Assembly (NCBI GenBank): GCA_900771365.1
Contig: CAAGNU010000276.1
Coordinates: 1 to 41,340 of the forward strand
Length of the DNA: 41,340 nucleotides
DNA from: Bacteroidales bacterium
GTDB lineage: Bacteria; Bacteroidota; Bacteroidia; Bacteroidales; P3
Direction: 5' to 3'
The number at the start of each line of letters is the position of its first letter. Within the stretch, counting starts at the first letter, position 1. A model generated the notes under the pieces. That model saw only the letters and a program-made list of their open reading frames with translations, made no database searches and was not told the origin of the DNA. Positions 23,229 through 30,701 of the stretch are shown here, in pieces. Made by a program: the position numbers and the translations under genes.

Positions 23229-24902
23229 ATGTATGGTACTGTGACCCAAACCACCAGCGGTAACTGCCGTATAGCTAATTTCTATAATCTCTGCGGTGGT
23301 CTTCGCCTACGTCTTAGCTCTACCGATTCAGCAGCCTATATCACCAAAATTACTGTGTATACAGACATCAAAGCCCTGGCTGGAGAGTTTACGCTTACAG
23401 ATTGTCCTTCAACACTTGATGCCAATGGGACGGGCCGTCTCTGTGCTGCCACATACGATGCCGTAGGCAATGCTTACGACAGTGAGAGGAAACTTGTTTA
23501 CGAACCAGGCGAGCGTATTGTCAATATTACAAGCGGGAGTAAAGACTTTGACATCTGCCTCCCTGTGGGCACATACGGAGCCAGACGTCTTTGGATTCGA
23601 ATTGAAGGTCTTGATGGCAAATACTGTATCAAAGAACTCCAATCCGACTTAACAATTAGACGCGATGAATTAAAGGTGATTAATTTCACCGATCTTCGAT
23701 TTGAACGTCCTCAGGGCGCTGTTTTTGCCTACTATTCTGTCTCTCCCACTAAGATGGTGTATTTCGCACAAGGTAATCTTTGGTATAACGATCAGTCGCA
23801 TGTGTGGCGTTTGGCTGAGAATCAATGGGATGTTCTCACGCCCGATGACCGCCTTACCGCAGCATACGATGCCAATGGGGAACTTATAGAATACGATCGT
23901 GGCGGTGGCTCGAATAACAGCAATATTCATCTTACCACATATAATAACTTGCACACCTACTATGACCAAAACAGCTCGCACGATTGGGAACTCTTTGGAT
24001 GGAGCAGTGGCAGCAATGATAACTATGGCGCAATTACAAATTATGGTTCCAATAGTAGCAGTACTTATAATGGCGGCTTTGTCGATTGGGGTACATTGCC
24101 TATCCAGAATGGAGGTAATGTTCCTTATCAGTGGCGCACACTCTTTGGCGGGGATTATGAGTGGGGTGTTGAAAATGGATATGATAATTATGGCGAATGG
24201 GACTATTTGATGACAAGACGTATTGTTGATCGTAAAATTATTTATGAGTTGCCGGATGCGTATCGTAACAATTCGAACTTGAATAAGATGAACCAAAATT
24301 TTGCCAGTTGGGCAATTGTAAGAGTCGAAACATCCACAGTACCTATTACTGGTCTGCTTTTGTTCCCTGACAGATTTAATTGGGAGGAGACTGGCATGAG
24401 CGTTTTAAGGATACCCAGATATATGAATGCAAATCCTCCGTCTTGGACTGATACAAATATCATTGTTTACACACACGCGGAAATTGTGAAATTAGCAGGT
24501 AACCAAAGCACTAGCTGCGGATGTACATTTTTGCCAGCTGCAGGATCGCGTGGCGGACGCTCAGTGGAACAGGTAAGTCGAATGATTCGTTATTGGCTGA
24601 ATTCCGAACCTGATAAAATTGCCGCAAGCGGTTCTGGTGGCACATGGACGGGTGCATATTACATCGGTTTCATGCCCAGTGATAACGAGTACTCCACTTT
24701 GGTTGTTCCTGCAGACTCTGCTCACGATCTTTATTGGGGACGCTGTGTCCGCTTGGCCATGGACGCCCAGCCGTATGACACTCGCCTTGAAAACACTGAC
24801 CCGGTGTATCCTGATGAAGATTATCACCAAAAGGCCCATCTTAGGAAACAAGGCTATATCAGTAATCGAAGCTCCGCAATTGTGCGCAGAAAGAACAATT
24901 AA
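23229..24902 (+). CDS. Surface protein with FISUMP-like C-terminal region, 3' part of a broken lipoprotein gene
   Basis: The frame is open from 23175 with no ATG before 23229. Upstream codons read SHDTRDWPMYG, which looks like continuous protein, so this is probably the 3' part of the gene that begins at 22593. In the 557 residues, an early beta-sandwich-like part (about 1-150, YITKITVYTDIKALAG) precedes KMVYFAQGNLWYN and a WRLAENQWDVL segment. Then come ELFGWSSGSN, PYQWRTLFGGDYEW, FLPAAGSRGG and WGRCVRLAMDAQ. This series of motifs matches a widespread Bacteroidales family related to the Fibrobacter succinogenes major paralogous (FISUMP) domain. Surface exposure is inferred from the lipoprotein start upstream. 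Function is unknown. Confidence 0.7.
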   Translation: MYGTVTQTTSGNCRIANFYNLCGGLRLRLSSTDSAAYITKITVYTDIKALAGEFTLTDCPSTLDANGTGRLCAATYDAVGNAYDSERKLVYEPGERIVNITSGSKDFDICLPVGTYGARRLWIRIEGLDGKYCIKELQSDLTIRRDELKVINFTDLRFERPQGAVFAYYSVSPTKMVYFAQGNLWYNDQSHVWRLAENQWDVLTPDDRLTAAYDANGELIEYDRGGGSNNSNIHLTTYNNLHTYYDQNSSHDWELFGWSSGSNDNYGAITNYGSNSSSTYNGGFVDWGTLPIQNGGNVPYQWRTLFGGDYEWGVENGYDNYGEWDYLMTRRIVDRKIIYELPDAYRNNSNLNKMNQNFASWAIVRVETSTVPITGLLLFPDRFNWEETGMSVLRIPRYMNANPPSWTDTNIIVYTHAEIVKLAGNQSTSCGCTFLPAAGSRGGRSVEQVSRMIRYWLNSEPDKIAASGSGGTWTGAYYIGFMPSDNEYSTLVVPADSAHDLYWGRCVRLAMDAQPYDTRLENTDPVYPDEDYHQKAHLRKQGYISNRSSAIVRRKNN

Positions 24903-24926
24903 TCTGCAATATAGCATAATTTAGAA

Positions 24927-24962
24927 GAAAAGGGAGGTGGGCATATCGCTTGCCCCCTTTTC
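24927..24962 (+). terminator. Rho-independent terminator after the split lipoprotein
   Basis: GAAAAGG and GGGCA pair with TGCCC and CCTTTTC around a TATCGCT loop, with a small bulge. It ends in TTTTCTAT, 25 bases after the stop codon at 24902. Confidence 0.75.
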
Positions 24963-25086
24963 TATATTGATATACTGGTTGTGTTATCGTAACTATAGGC
25001 TATGAGGGCGAGACTGTCGTGATTGTTGCTTGAATCCAGCATGGGAGACGACATCCATCAAATGTTAATTTTTTGACAGAGGTGCG

Positions 25087-25113
25087 TTGAATGAAATTTT
25101 TTTCGTATTTTTG
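25087..25113 (+). promoter_or_regulatory. Promoter-like sequence without a recognised gene
   Basis: TATTTTTG at 25106-25113 matches TAnnTTTG and has a TTG at 25087-25089 (16-base gap). A 21-codon frame follows at 25136-25201, then AT-rich palindromic DNA. It could drive a small RNA or be a relic. The surrounding gap 24903-25650 has no other gene signal. Confidence 0.4.
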
Positions 25114-25200
25114 CATTGTCATAAATTTGGTTGCCATGATGTGTATTCCAAAAAAATTTCAAATTCAAAATATTTGTATAGACTATAGGCAACTTCTATA

Positions 25201-25360
25201 AATTCATGAAAATTAATGATAATAAGTTTTTCACACGAATTTCCATGAATTATTCACGAATTTTTTCATGAATTAATTTATTGTATAATAATAGTTTATG
25301 ATTAAATTCATGGACAATTCATGATAATTTATGTTTATCAAAATATTGAATTAACATGAA
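25201..25360. repeat. AT-rich palindromic repeat cluster
   Basis: TTCATGAA occurs at 25203-25210 and 25265-25272. Near copies (CCATGAATTATTCACGAATT, AATTCATGG, AATTCATGATAATT) fill the rest. All are variations of an ATTCATGAAT palindrome, so the segment can form several overlapping hairpins or cruciforms. No gene is seen. Confidence 0.7.
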
Positions 25361-25541
25361 TAATTAGAAGTCCCCTATAGCCATTTCCGGGAGGCGGGGT
25401 TCTGTCTAGGGGAGGCATGGCCCAGTGAACTTTATGGCGAAGGCATGATGGGGTAGGGACATGGGCTGGGCGAGGAAGAGCCGAGGTTGGGCGGAACGGG
25501 GAAGGGAGGCTTTGCGTAGGATGGACATGCCCGAAAATGCA

Positions 25542-25590
25542 CTTCACTATTCATCGTTCATCATTCACTTTTCACCATCCACAATTCACA
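25542..25590. repeat. Heptanucleotide array, seven units
   Basis: Seven phased 7-mers: CTTCACT, ATTCATC, GTTCATC, ATTCACT, TTTCACC, ATCCACA, ATTCACA. It ends directly before the T-run and promoter of the small membrane protein gene. Confidence 0.9.
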
Positions 25591-25597
25591 TTTTTTT

Positions 25598-25626
25598 TTG
25601 TATGTGGATAAAAAGTGTTATATTTG
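25598..25626 (+). promoter_or_regulatory. Promoter of the small membrane protein gene
   Basis: TATATTTG at 25619-25626 matches TAnnTTTG, and TTG at 25598-25600 (18-base gap) fits the -33 element. It lies 25 bases before the ATG at 25651. Confidence 0.65.
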
Positions 25627-25650
25627 CAAGGAAATATAAATACATTTTTT

Positions 25651-26091
25651 ATGGAAGATAATGAGATTATACTATTGAACAATAGCAAAATGTATGTGTC
25701 GAAGATTGGAAAATGGATGAACCTTTTTTCGATTATTGCGGCTGTAGGTATGCTTTTTCTAGTTGCCGCAGGGCTGCTGTTGCTCTATGTGAGCGGGAAG
25801 CTCAGCCCCGCCACACCGCACTATTTCGATAATATTATGGGGCTGCTCGGCATCGGCTTTATCGTCTTGGCTGCCGCGCTGATTCCTTCGGTGGTGTATA
25901 TGCGCCGTGCCGTCCATGCTGCCAAGGAGGTGCAGATGTGCAACGACCTCGACCCCGTGGTGTACTACTTCCGCCAGATGCGGTCGTTTTGGCACTACAT
26001 GGCGGTGCTGGCAGTCATTCTGCTGGTGCTGGCCGTGCTGGGCGTGGTGGCGAGCGTGGTGTTCTTCCTCCCCACTTTCAGAATGTTCTAA
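25651..26091 (+). CDS. Small integral membrane protein, possibly DUF5362-like
   Basis: This 146-residue protein has three predicted transmembrane helices (about 25-51, 61-87 and 117-141) and no signal peptide. The start at 25651 is chosen because it follows the promoter; an upstream frame to 25615 runs through the promoter. The helix-loop-helix plan, the N-terminal LLNNSKMYVSKIGKWMNLFSII and the DLDPVVYYF linker resemble DUF5362-type Bacteroidetes membrane proteins, but I cannot confirm the family. It is 34 bases before nadB and might be co-transcribed with it. Function is unknown. Confidence 0.7.
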   Translation: MEDNEIILLNNSKMYVSKIGKWMNLFSIIAAVGMLFLVAAGLLLLYVSGKLSPATPHYFDNIMGLLGIGFIVLAAALIPSVVYMRRAVHAAKEVQMCNDLDPVVYYFRQMRSFWHYMAVLAVILLVLAVLGVVASVVFFLPTFRMF

Positions 26092-26092
26092 G

Positions 26093-26120
26093 GATGTGAT
26101 TTGTGAATGGTGAAATGTGA
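26093..26120. repeat. Heptanucleotide array just before nadB
   Basis: Four phased 7-mers: GATGTGA, TTTGTGA, ATGGTGA, AATGTGA. They end five bases before the nadB ATG, so the array occupies the ribosome-loading region. Confidence 0.85.
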
Positions 26121-26125
26121 ATTAT

Positions 26126-27694
26126 ATGAGATACGAAGTTGATTTCTTAGTTATCGGTTCGGGCATTGCAGGTTTGAGCTATGCCTTGAAGGTGGCTCCT
26201 TACGGCAAGGTGTGCATCCTGTGCAAGGGTGACGCGGCTGAGGGGTCCACACGTTACGCACAGGGGGGTATCGCCGCCGTGATGTACGACAGTGATAGCT
26301 TCGACAAGCATATTGAGGATACGCTTGTGGCGGGTGACGGCATTTGTGACCGCGAGGTGGTGGAGATGACCATCCGCGAGGCCCCGGACCGCATCCGCGA
26401 ACTGGTCCAGTATGGCGTCAATTTCGACAAGAGCCGTGCAGGGGACCGCTTCGACCTCCACCGTGAGGGCGGCCATAGCGAGTTCCGCATCCTTCATCAT
26501 AAGGATAACACGGGCGAGGAGATTGAGCGCGGCCTGCTTGAGGCTGCCCGCAGTCACCCCAATATCGAGATTAGAGATCACCAGTTTGCAATTGATATCA
26601 TCACCCAGCACCATTTGGGGCAGCGGGTGACGAAGCATACGCCTGATATCGAGTGCTATGGTGTCTATGCCCTCGACTGCCGGACGAATGTGATTGATAC
26701 GTATCTTGCCAAGGTGACGCTCCTTGCCACGGGCGGCATGGGCAATGTGTATACTACCACTACTACGCCGATTATCTCCACGGGTGATGGCGTGGCTATG
26801 GTGCATCGAGCTCGCGGCGTCTTGAGTGACTTGGAGTTCATGCAGTTCCATCCTACCTCGCTGTACAATCCCGCAGAGAAGCCCGCCTTCCTCATCACCG
26901 AGGCTATGCGTGGCGCGGGTGCCGTGCTCAAGGATTTCAAAGGCAACGAGTTTATGCAGAAGTACGACTGCCGTCTTTCTCTGGCGCCTCGCGACATCGT
27001 GGCACGCGCCATCGATAACGAGATGAAGATTGCCGGCGTGGACCACCTCTATCTCGATGCCCGCCATATCGGCAAGCAGGAGCTTATCAACGGCTTCCCC
27101 ACTATCTACGCCAAATGTCTGGAGCTGGGCATCAATATCACGAAGGATATGATACCTATCCGCCCCGCAGCCCATTATCAGTGCGGCGGCATCAAGGTGA
27201 ACCGTTCGGGTGAGACTTCCATACATCACCTCTATGCCGCAGGCGAATGTTCCTGCACGGGGCTTCATGGCGGCAACCGCTTGGCCTCGAACTCTCTCCT
27301 GGAGGCCGTGGTCTATGCCCACAATGCCGCACAGAGTTCTCTGGAGCGTGTCAAGACGCGCGAGATATGCCATGCTGTGCCCGACTGGAATGCTGAGGGC
27401 ATGGTGCTTAACGAGGAGATGGTGCTCATCACGCAGACCAAGCGCGAGCTTCAGGAGCTGATGTGGAACTATGTGGGCATCGTGCGCAGCGACCTGCGAC
27501 TGCAGCGTGCCTTCGACCGCCTCAACCTCATTTTCCGCGAGACAGAGGACCTCTACAACCGTTCGGTTCTCACAGAGGAGCTATCCGAGCTCCGCAACCT
27601 CATAGCTTGCGCCTACCTCATCATCAAGATGGCTCGTGCTCGCCGTGAGAACGTGGGTCTCCATTACAGCATCGATTTGGTGAAGGCCAAGTAG
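26126..27694 (+). CDS. nadB: L-aspartate oxidase NadB
   Basis: NadB oxidises L-aspartate to iminoaspartate with FAD, the first step of de novo NAD synthesis (fumarate can be acceptor under anaerobic conditions). The 522-residue protein has the FAD dinucleotide motif GSGIAG at 11-16, STRYAQGGIAA at 41-51 and HREGGHS at 112-118. LLATGGMGNVY, FMQFHPTSLY, the catalytic ITEAMRGAGAVL and HYQCGGIKVN follow. The C-terminal helical domain is present. These are hallmark NadB motifs. A GTG nine bases upstream is a possible alternative start; the ATG (MRYEVDF) is preferred. The partners nadA and nadC are not in the window. Confidence 0.96.
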   Translation: MRYEVDFLVIGSGIAGLSYALKVAPYGKVCILCKGDAAEGSTRYAQGGIAAVMYDSDSFDKHIEDTLVAGDGICDREVVEMTIREAPDRIRELVQYGVNFDKSRAGDRFDLHREGGHSEFRILHHKDNTGEEIERGLLEAARSHPNIEIRDHQFAIDIITQHHLGQRVTKHTPDIECYGVYALDCRTNVIDTYLAKVTLLATGGMGNVYTTTTTPIISTGDGVAMVHRARGVLSDLEFMQFHPTSLYNPAEKPAFLITEAMRGAGAVLKDFKGNEFMQKYDCRLSLAPRDIVARAIDNEMKIAGVDHLYLDARHIGKQELINGFPTIYAKCLELGINITKDMIPIRPAAHYQCGGIKVNRSGETSIHHLYAAGECSCTGLHGGNRLASNSLLEAVVYAHNAAQSSLERVKTREICHAVPDWNAEGMVLNEEMVLITQTKRELQELMWNYVGIVRSDLRLQRAFDRLNLIFRETEDLYNRSVLTEELSELRNLIACAYLIIKMARARRENVGLHYSIDLVKAK

Positions 27695-27712
27695 GAATGG
27701 TGCTATTAGGTG

Positions 27713-27769
27713 GGTTCTATAAATTCAACGTTTGAAATAATAGGTATAATGAACGTTCTTTATAGAGTC
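27713..27769 (+). terminator. Imperfect inverted repeat after nadB
   Basis: TCTATAAA and AACGTT on the left are complemented by GAACGTTC and TTTATAGA on the right, with mismatches and a 20-base loop. It starts 19 bases after the nadB stop and is AT-rich, without a T-run. A terminator role is uncertain. Confidence 0.3.
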
Positions 27770-27807
27770 CACATAAAAGTCAGGTATCATTTATATAAAT
27801 ACCATAT

Positions 27808-28977
27808 ATGATATACAATTTCGATGAGATAATAGCCCGAAAGGGGACAGATTGCGTGAAGCACGACGGACTGAATAAGTTTTTCGGGCGCGATGACTTG
27901 CTCCCCATGTGGGTGGCAGACATGGATTTCCGTACGCCCGACTTCATCATGGCGGCGCTGAGGGAACGCTGTGAGCATGAGGTCCTTGGCTATGCTGTGG
28001 CATCCGATCGATACTGGCAGGCCGTGCAGTCGTGGCTTGTGCGGCATTATCATGTCGAAAGCACCCTTGAAGAGCTCCATTTTATCCCCGGCATTGTGTC
28101 GGGTATCGCCTTTGTGCTCCAGGCCATGACCCAGCCGGGCGACTCCATCCTCGTCACAACGCCGGTGTACCCGCCTTTCCTCAACCTCCCCGAGAGCAGC
28201 AACCGCCACATTGTCAGCAGCCCTCTTCGCATTGAGAACGGACGGTTCGCAATTGATTTCGACGACTTTGAGGAACGCGCTAAGCAATGTTCCTTGATGA
28301 TTCTCTCCAACCCTCATAACCCAGGCGGCACTGTGTGGGACGAAGAAACGCTCCGCCGGATTGCCGATATCTGCTATCGTCACAACGTCAGTGTGATTTC
28401 GGATGAGATACATGCTGATATGACGCTCCCGCCACACCGCCATGTCAGCTTCAGCACGGTCAGTTCGTATGCCATGGAAATCTCCATCACGTTTCTTGCA
28501 CCAAGCAAGACTTTCAACATTGCCGGGCTGGGCAGCTCGGTCTGCTATTGTCCTAATGAGGTGCTTCGCAAGCGTTTCTACGACTTTCTTGACGGGCTTG
28601 AGGTGGCTAATGGCAACATTTTCGCCTTTGTGGGAGCCGAGGTTGCTTTCAGCCAAGGCGAGGAATGGCTGCAGCAACTTTTGCAGTACCTCAAAGGAAA
28701 TGTGGAGTACCTTCGCTCATACCTTGCTGAGAACCTGCCCGAGGTTAAGGCTATATTGCCCGAGGCATCCTATCTTGCGTGGCTGGATTTCGGAGCCATG
28801 AATATCCCACACGAAGAGCTCAGGCGGCGTTTCCTTGAGAGGGGCAAGGTGGCACTAAATGATGGCACCACATTCGGAGGCAATGGGTTCCGCGGGTGTT
28901 TTCGCATCAATTTGGGCTGTCCGAGGAGCACGTTGGCGGAGGCTTTAGAGCGCATTAAAGTAAGTTTGGATAAATAG
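27808..28977 (+). CDS. patB: PatB/MalY-type C-S lyase (cystathionine beta-lyase, PLP-dependent)
   Basis: This 389-residue fold-type I PLP enzyme belongs to the PatB/MalY branch, which cleaves C-S bonds in cystathionine or cysteine. Motifs: LLPMWVADMDF near 31-41, a PVYPPF segment at 119-124 and SNPHNPGG at 167-174. The SDEIHAD motif at 198-204 and the Schiff-base lysine in APSKTFNIAGL (K234) follow. The FRINLGCPRSTL segment near the end contains the carboxylate-binding Arg. The branch is clear from the WVADMDF and SDEIHAD motifs; the exact substrate is not. No biosynthetic partner is adjacent, and the symbol is the best family match. Confidence 0.85.
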   Translation: MIYNFDEIIARKGTDCVKHDGLNKFFGRDDLLPMWVADMDFRTPDFIMAALRERCEHEVLGYAVASDRYWQAVQSWLVRHYHVESTLEELHFIPGIVSGIAFVLQAMTQPGDSILVTTPVYPPFLNLPESSNRHIVSSPLRIENGRFAIDFDDFEERAKQCSLMILSNPHNPGGTVWDEETLRRIADICYRHNVSVISDEIHADMTLPPHRHVSFSTVSSYAMEISITFLAPSKTFNIAGLGSSVCYCPNEVLRKRFYDFLDGLEVANGNIFAFVGAEVAFSQGEEWLQQLLQYLKGNVEYLRSYLAENLPEVKAILPEASYLAWLDFGAMNIPHEELRRRFLERGKVALNDGTTFGGNGFRGCFRINLGCPRSTLAEALERIKVSLDK

Positions 28978-29029
28978 GGGTGTGTATCATTGAGTTAGCA
29001 TTTTTTTTCAAAAATTAAGTGTTAAAAAG

Positions 29030-29060
29030 TTGTACAACTGAAAAAATATTCATAATTTTG
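29030..29060 (+). promoter_or_regulatory. Promoter of the atpE-F-H-A-G unit
   Basis: TAATTTTG at 29053-29060 matches TAnnTTTG, with a TTG at 29030-29032 (20-base gap). It gives a leader of roughly 90 bases before atpE, supporting atpE as the first gene of the transcript. Confidence 0.65.
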
Positions 29061-29157
29061 TTGCTCAAAAGAATTGGTTGAGATATAACGTAAGTGATAT
29101 ATAAACTAATTGTTTTATAATAGAATACATTTATTAACTAACATAAATAACGCTACT

Positions 29158-29415
29158 ATGTCATTACTCATTTTGTTGGAAGCTGCTGCTCAGATAGCTT
29201 TTGGCTATCTTGGAGCAGCCATCGGAGCCGGCCTCGCCACCATCGGTGCAGGTATCGGTATTGGTAAGATTGGTCAAGGTGCAATGGAAGGTATGGCTCG
29301 TCAGCCCGAAGCTGGTGGCGACATCCGTTCTACCATGATTATTGCAGCAGCCCTTGTTGAAGGTGTCGCCTTCTTCGCTGTTGTTATCTGCCTCTTGGTT
29401 GTCCTCAAAAAATAA
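29158..29415 (+). CDS. atpE: ATP synthase subunit c
   Basis: Subunit c forms the membrane rotor ring that carries protons through F0. The start at ATG 29158 gives 85 residues with two helices: the first is Gly/Ala-rich (IGAGLATIGAGIGIGKIGQ), the second has the ion-binding Glu68 (AAALVEGVAFF). The polar loop is GMARQPEA. The residues after Glu68 (G-V) do not match the Na+ motif (E-S/T-x), so proton coupling is likely, an inference. It heads the operon and is followed by a long hairpin before atpF; an upstream in-frame extension to 29110 is rejected. Confidence 0.95.
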   Translation: MSLLILLEAAAQIAFGYLGAAIGAGLATIGAGIGIGKIGQGAMEGMARQPEAGGDIRSTMIIAAALVEGVAFFAVVICLLVVLKK

Positions 29416-29436
29416 GGACATCCAACTCCGGTGCAA

Positions 29437-29478
29437 GGAAAACGGATGTTGGCGCGATTGGCGTCAACATCTGTTTCC
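29437..29478 (+). promoter_or_regulatory. Long hairpin between atpE and atpF
   Basis: GGAAAAC pairs with GTTTCC and GATGTTG with CAACATC, closed by CGC and GCG around a short loop, with a few mismatches. A smaller stem-loop at 29485-29504 (CGAAAA with TTTTTCG) follows. No T-run follows. In other bacteria atp mRNA needs far more subunit c than b, and intercistronic structures help set the ratio; the same role here is an inference. Confidence 0.6.
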
Positions 29479-29557
29479 CATAATCGAAAAGGAGGGCTTT
29501 TTCGGCTCTCGTGGTTTTGATAGTTATTGACTGAATAAAAATTAAAAAAATATATAA

Positions 29558-30058
29558 ATGAACAATCCGCTTATCAATCCAGGTCTGGGAACATTTTTCT
29601 GGATGTTGATTTCCTTCGGCATCTTGGTCTTTATCCTGTGCAAATGGGGTTGGCCTATGCTCCTCAAGTCGCTTAAGAAGCGCGAGGACTATATCGCTGA
29701 GCAGCTCAATGCCGCTCAGAAAGCCAAGGAGGAGATGCAGAGCCTGGTGGCTAATAACGATGAGCTTCTCAAGCAGGCTAAGGTGGAGCGCGATGAGATA
29801 CTCCGCAACGCCCGCCTCACCAGCGAGAAGATTATTGAGGATGCCCGTGTGAAGGCTACCGAGGAGGCCGACCGTATTGTGGAGAGCGCTCGTGAGAACA
29901 TCAACTATGAGAAACTCAAGGCGATGCACGACCTCAAGAACCAGATTGCCACGCTCTCTATCGACATTGCAGAGAAGCTGATGAAGGCAGAGCTCTCCGA
30001 CAAAAGCAACGCAGACCGCCTTATCCAGCATGAGCTCAACGATGCTCACCTCAGCTAA
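29558..30058 (+). CDS. atpF: ATP synthase subunit b
   Basis: Subunit b is the peripheral stalk that holds F1 against F0. The 166-residue protein has one N-terminal transmembrane helix (about 10-30, GTFFWMLISFGILVFILC) followed by a long charged coiled coil (KAKEEMQSLVANND through EEADRIVESAREN) and a C-terminal delta-binding region. This is the classic b-subunit plan. It follows atpE and precedes atpH. Confidence 0.95.
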   Translation: MNNPLINPGLGTFFWMLISFGILVFILCKWGWPMLLKSLKKREDYIAEQLNAAQKAKEEMQSLVANNDELLKQAKVERDEILRNARLTSEKIIEDARVKATEEADRIVESARENINYEKLKAMHDLKNQIATLSIDIAEKLMKAELSDKSNADRLIQHELNDAHLS

Positions 30059-30105
30059 TAGCAGTGGCTGCAATTACTTAGATTTTTGAAACAAAACATA
30101 CCATT

Positions 30106-30663
30106 GTGCAAGATAACAAGATAAATATAAGCTATGCCAAGGCGCTATTTATGCTAGCCGGCGAAACGGGGGAGCAGGACGCTGTTGCTGAGGAGATGCG
30201 TCTCGTCAGCCAGGTCTGCCATTCTTCTCGGGAGCTTTGCGCTGTGTTCCGCAACCCGGAGATTAAGGCTGTAAAGAAGGCCGCTATCGTGTCCGACATC
30301 TTTGGCACACAGGTGGGCCGCACCACCATGGCATTTATCAACTTTGTGGTCCGCAAAAAACGCTCCGTCAACCTCGGCGGCATCGCTGAGGCCTATCTTG
30401 ACCGCTACCGCGACAGCCGCGGCATCGTACTCTCCCAGCTTACCACGGCTGTGCCTATCGATGATGACGTCAAAGAGGCCGCCTCCAGACTTATTGCAGA
30501 TTATACCCACAAGCAGGTCGAGCTCTGCACCAAGACCGACCCAGCTATCATCGGCGGTCTCGCCATGGAGTTCGACAACACCATGTACGATGCCCGCATC
30601 AGTACGCGTCTTGCAAAGCTCCGTCAGGAATTTGCCAAGAACGTTTATGAGAGCAAACTATAG
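30106..30663 (+). CDS. atpH: ATP synthase subunit delta
   Basis: Delta links the b stalk to the alpha subunits. The 185-residue protein starts at GTG 30106-30108 (MQDNKINISYAKALFMLAGE), 47 bases after atpF; no ATG gives the conserved start. The N-terminal domain has SYAKALF and a FRNPEIKAVKKAAIVSDIFG segment; the C-terminal part contains VLSQLTTAVPID and the family signature DPAIIGGLAMEFDNTMYDARI before LAKLRQEF. Length is normal. Confidence 0.93.
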   Translation: MQDNKINISYAKALFMLAGETGEQDAVAEEMRLVSQVCHSSRELCAVFRNPEIKAVKKAAIVSDIFGTQVGRTTMAFINFVVRKKRSVNLGGIAEAYLDRYRDSRGIVLSQLTTAVPIDDDVKEAASRLIADYTHKQVELCTKTDPAIIGGLAMEFDNTMYDARISTRLAKLRQEFAKNVYESKL

Positions 30664-30701
30664 TGCTCATTTATTAATGAATAAACTAAATAAAGATATA
30701 T

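Noticed and set aside
26147..27373. 408-residue minus-strand frame opposite nadB
   Set aside because: It overlaps the clear nadB motifs in the sense direction; its composition and lack of motifs mark it as a shadow.
27787..28677. 296-residue minus-strand frame opposite the PatB/MalY-like gene
   Set aside because: The sense strand encodes a full PLP enzyme with its lysine and DEIH motif; the antisense frame has no recognisable domain.
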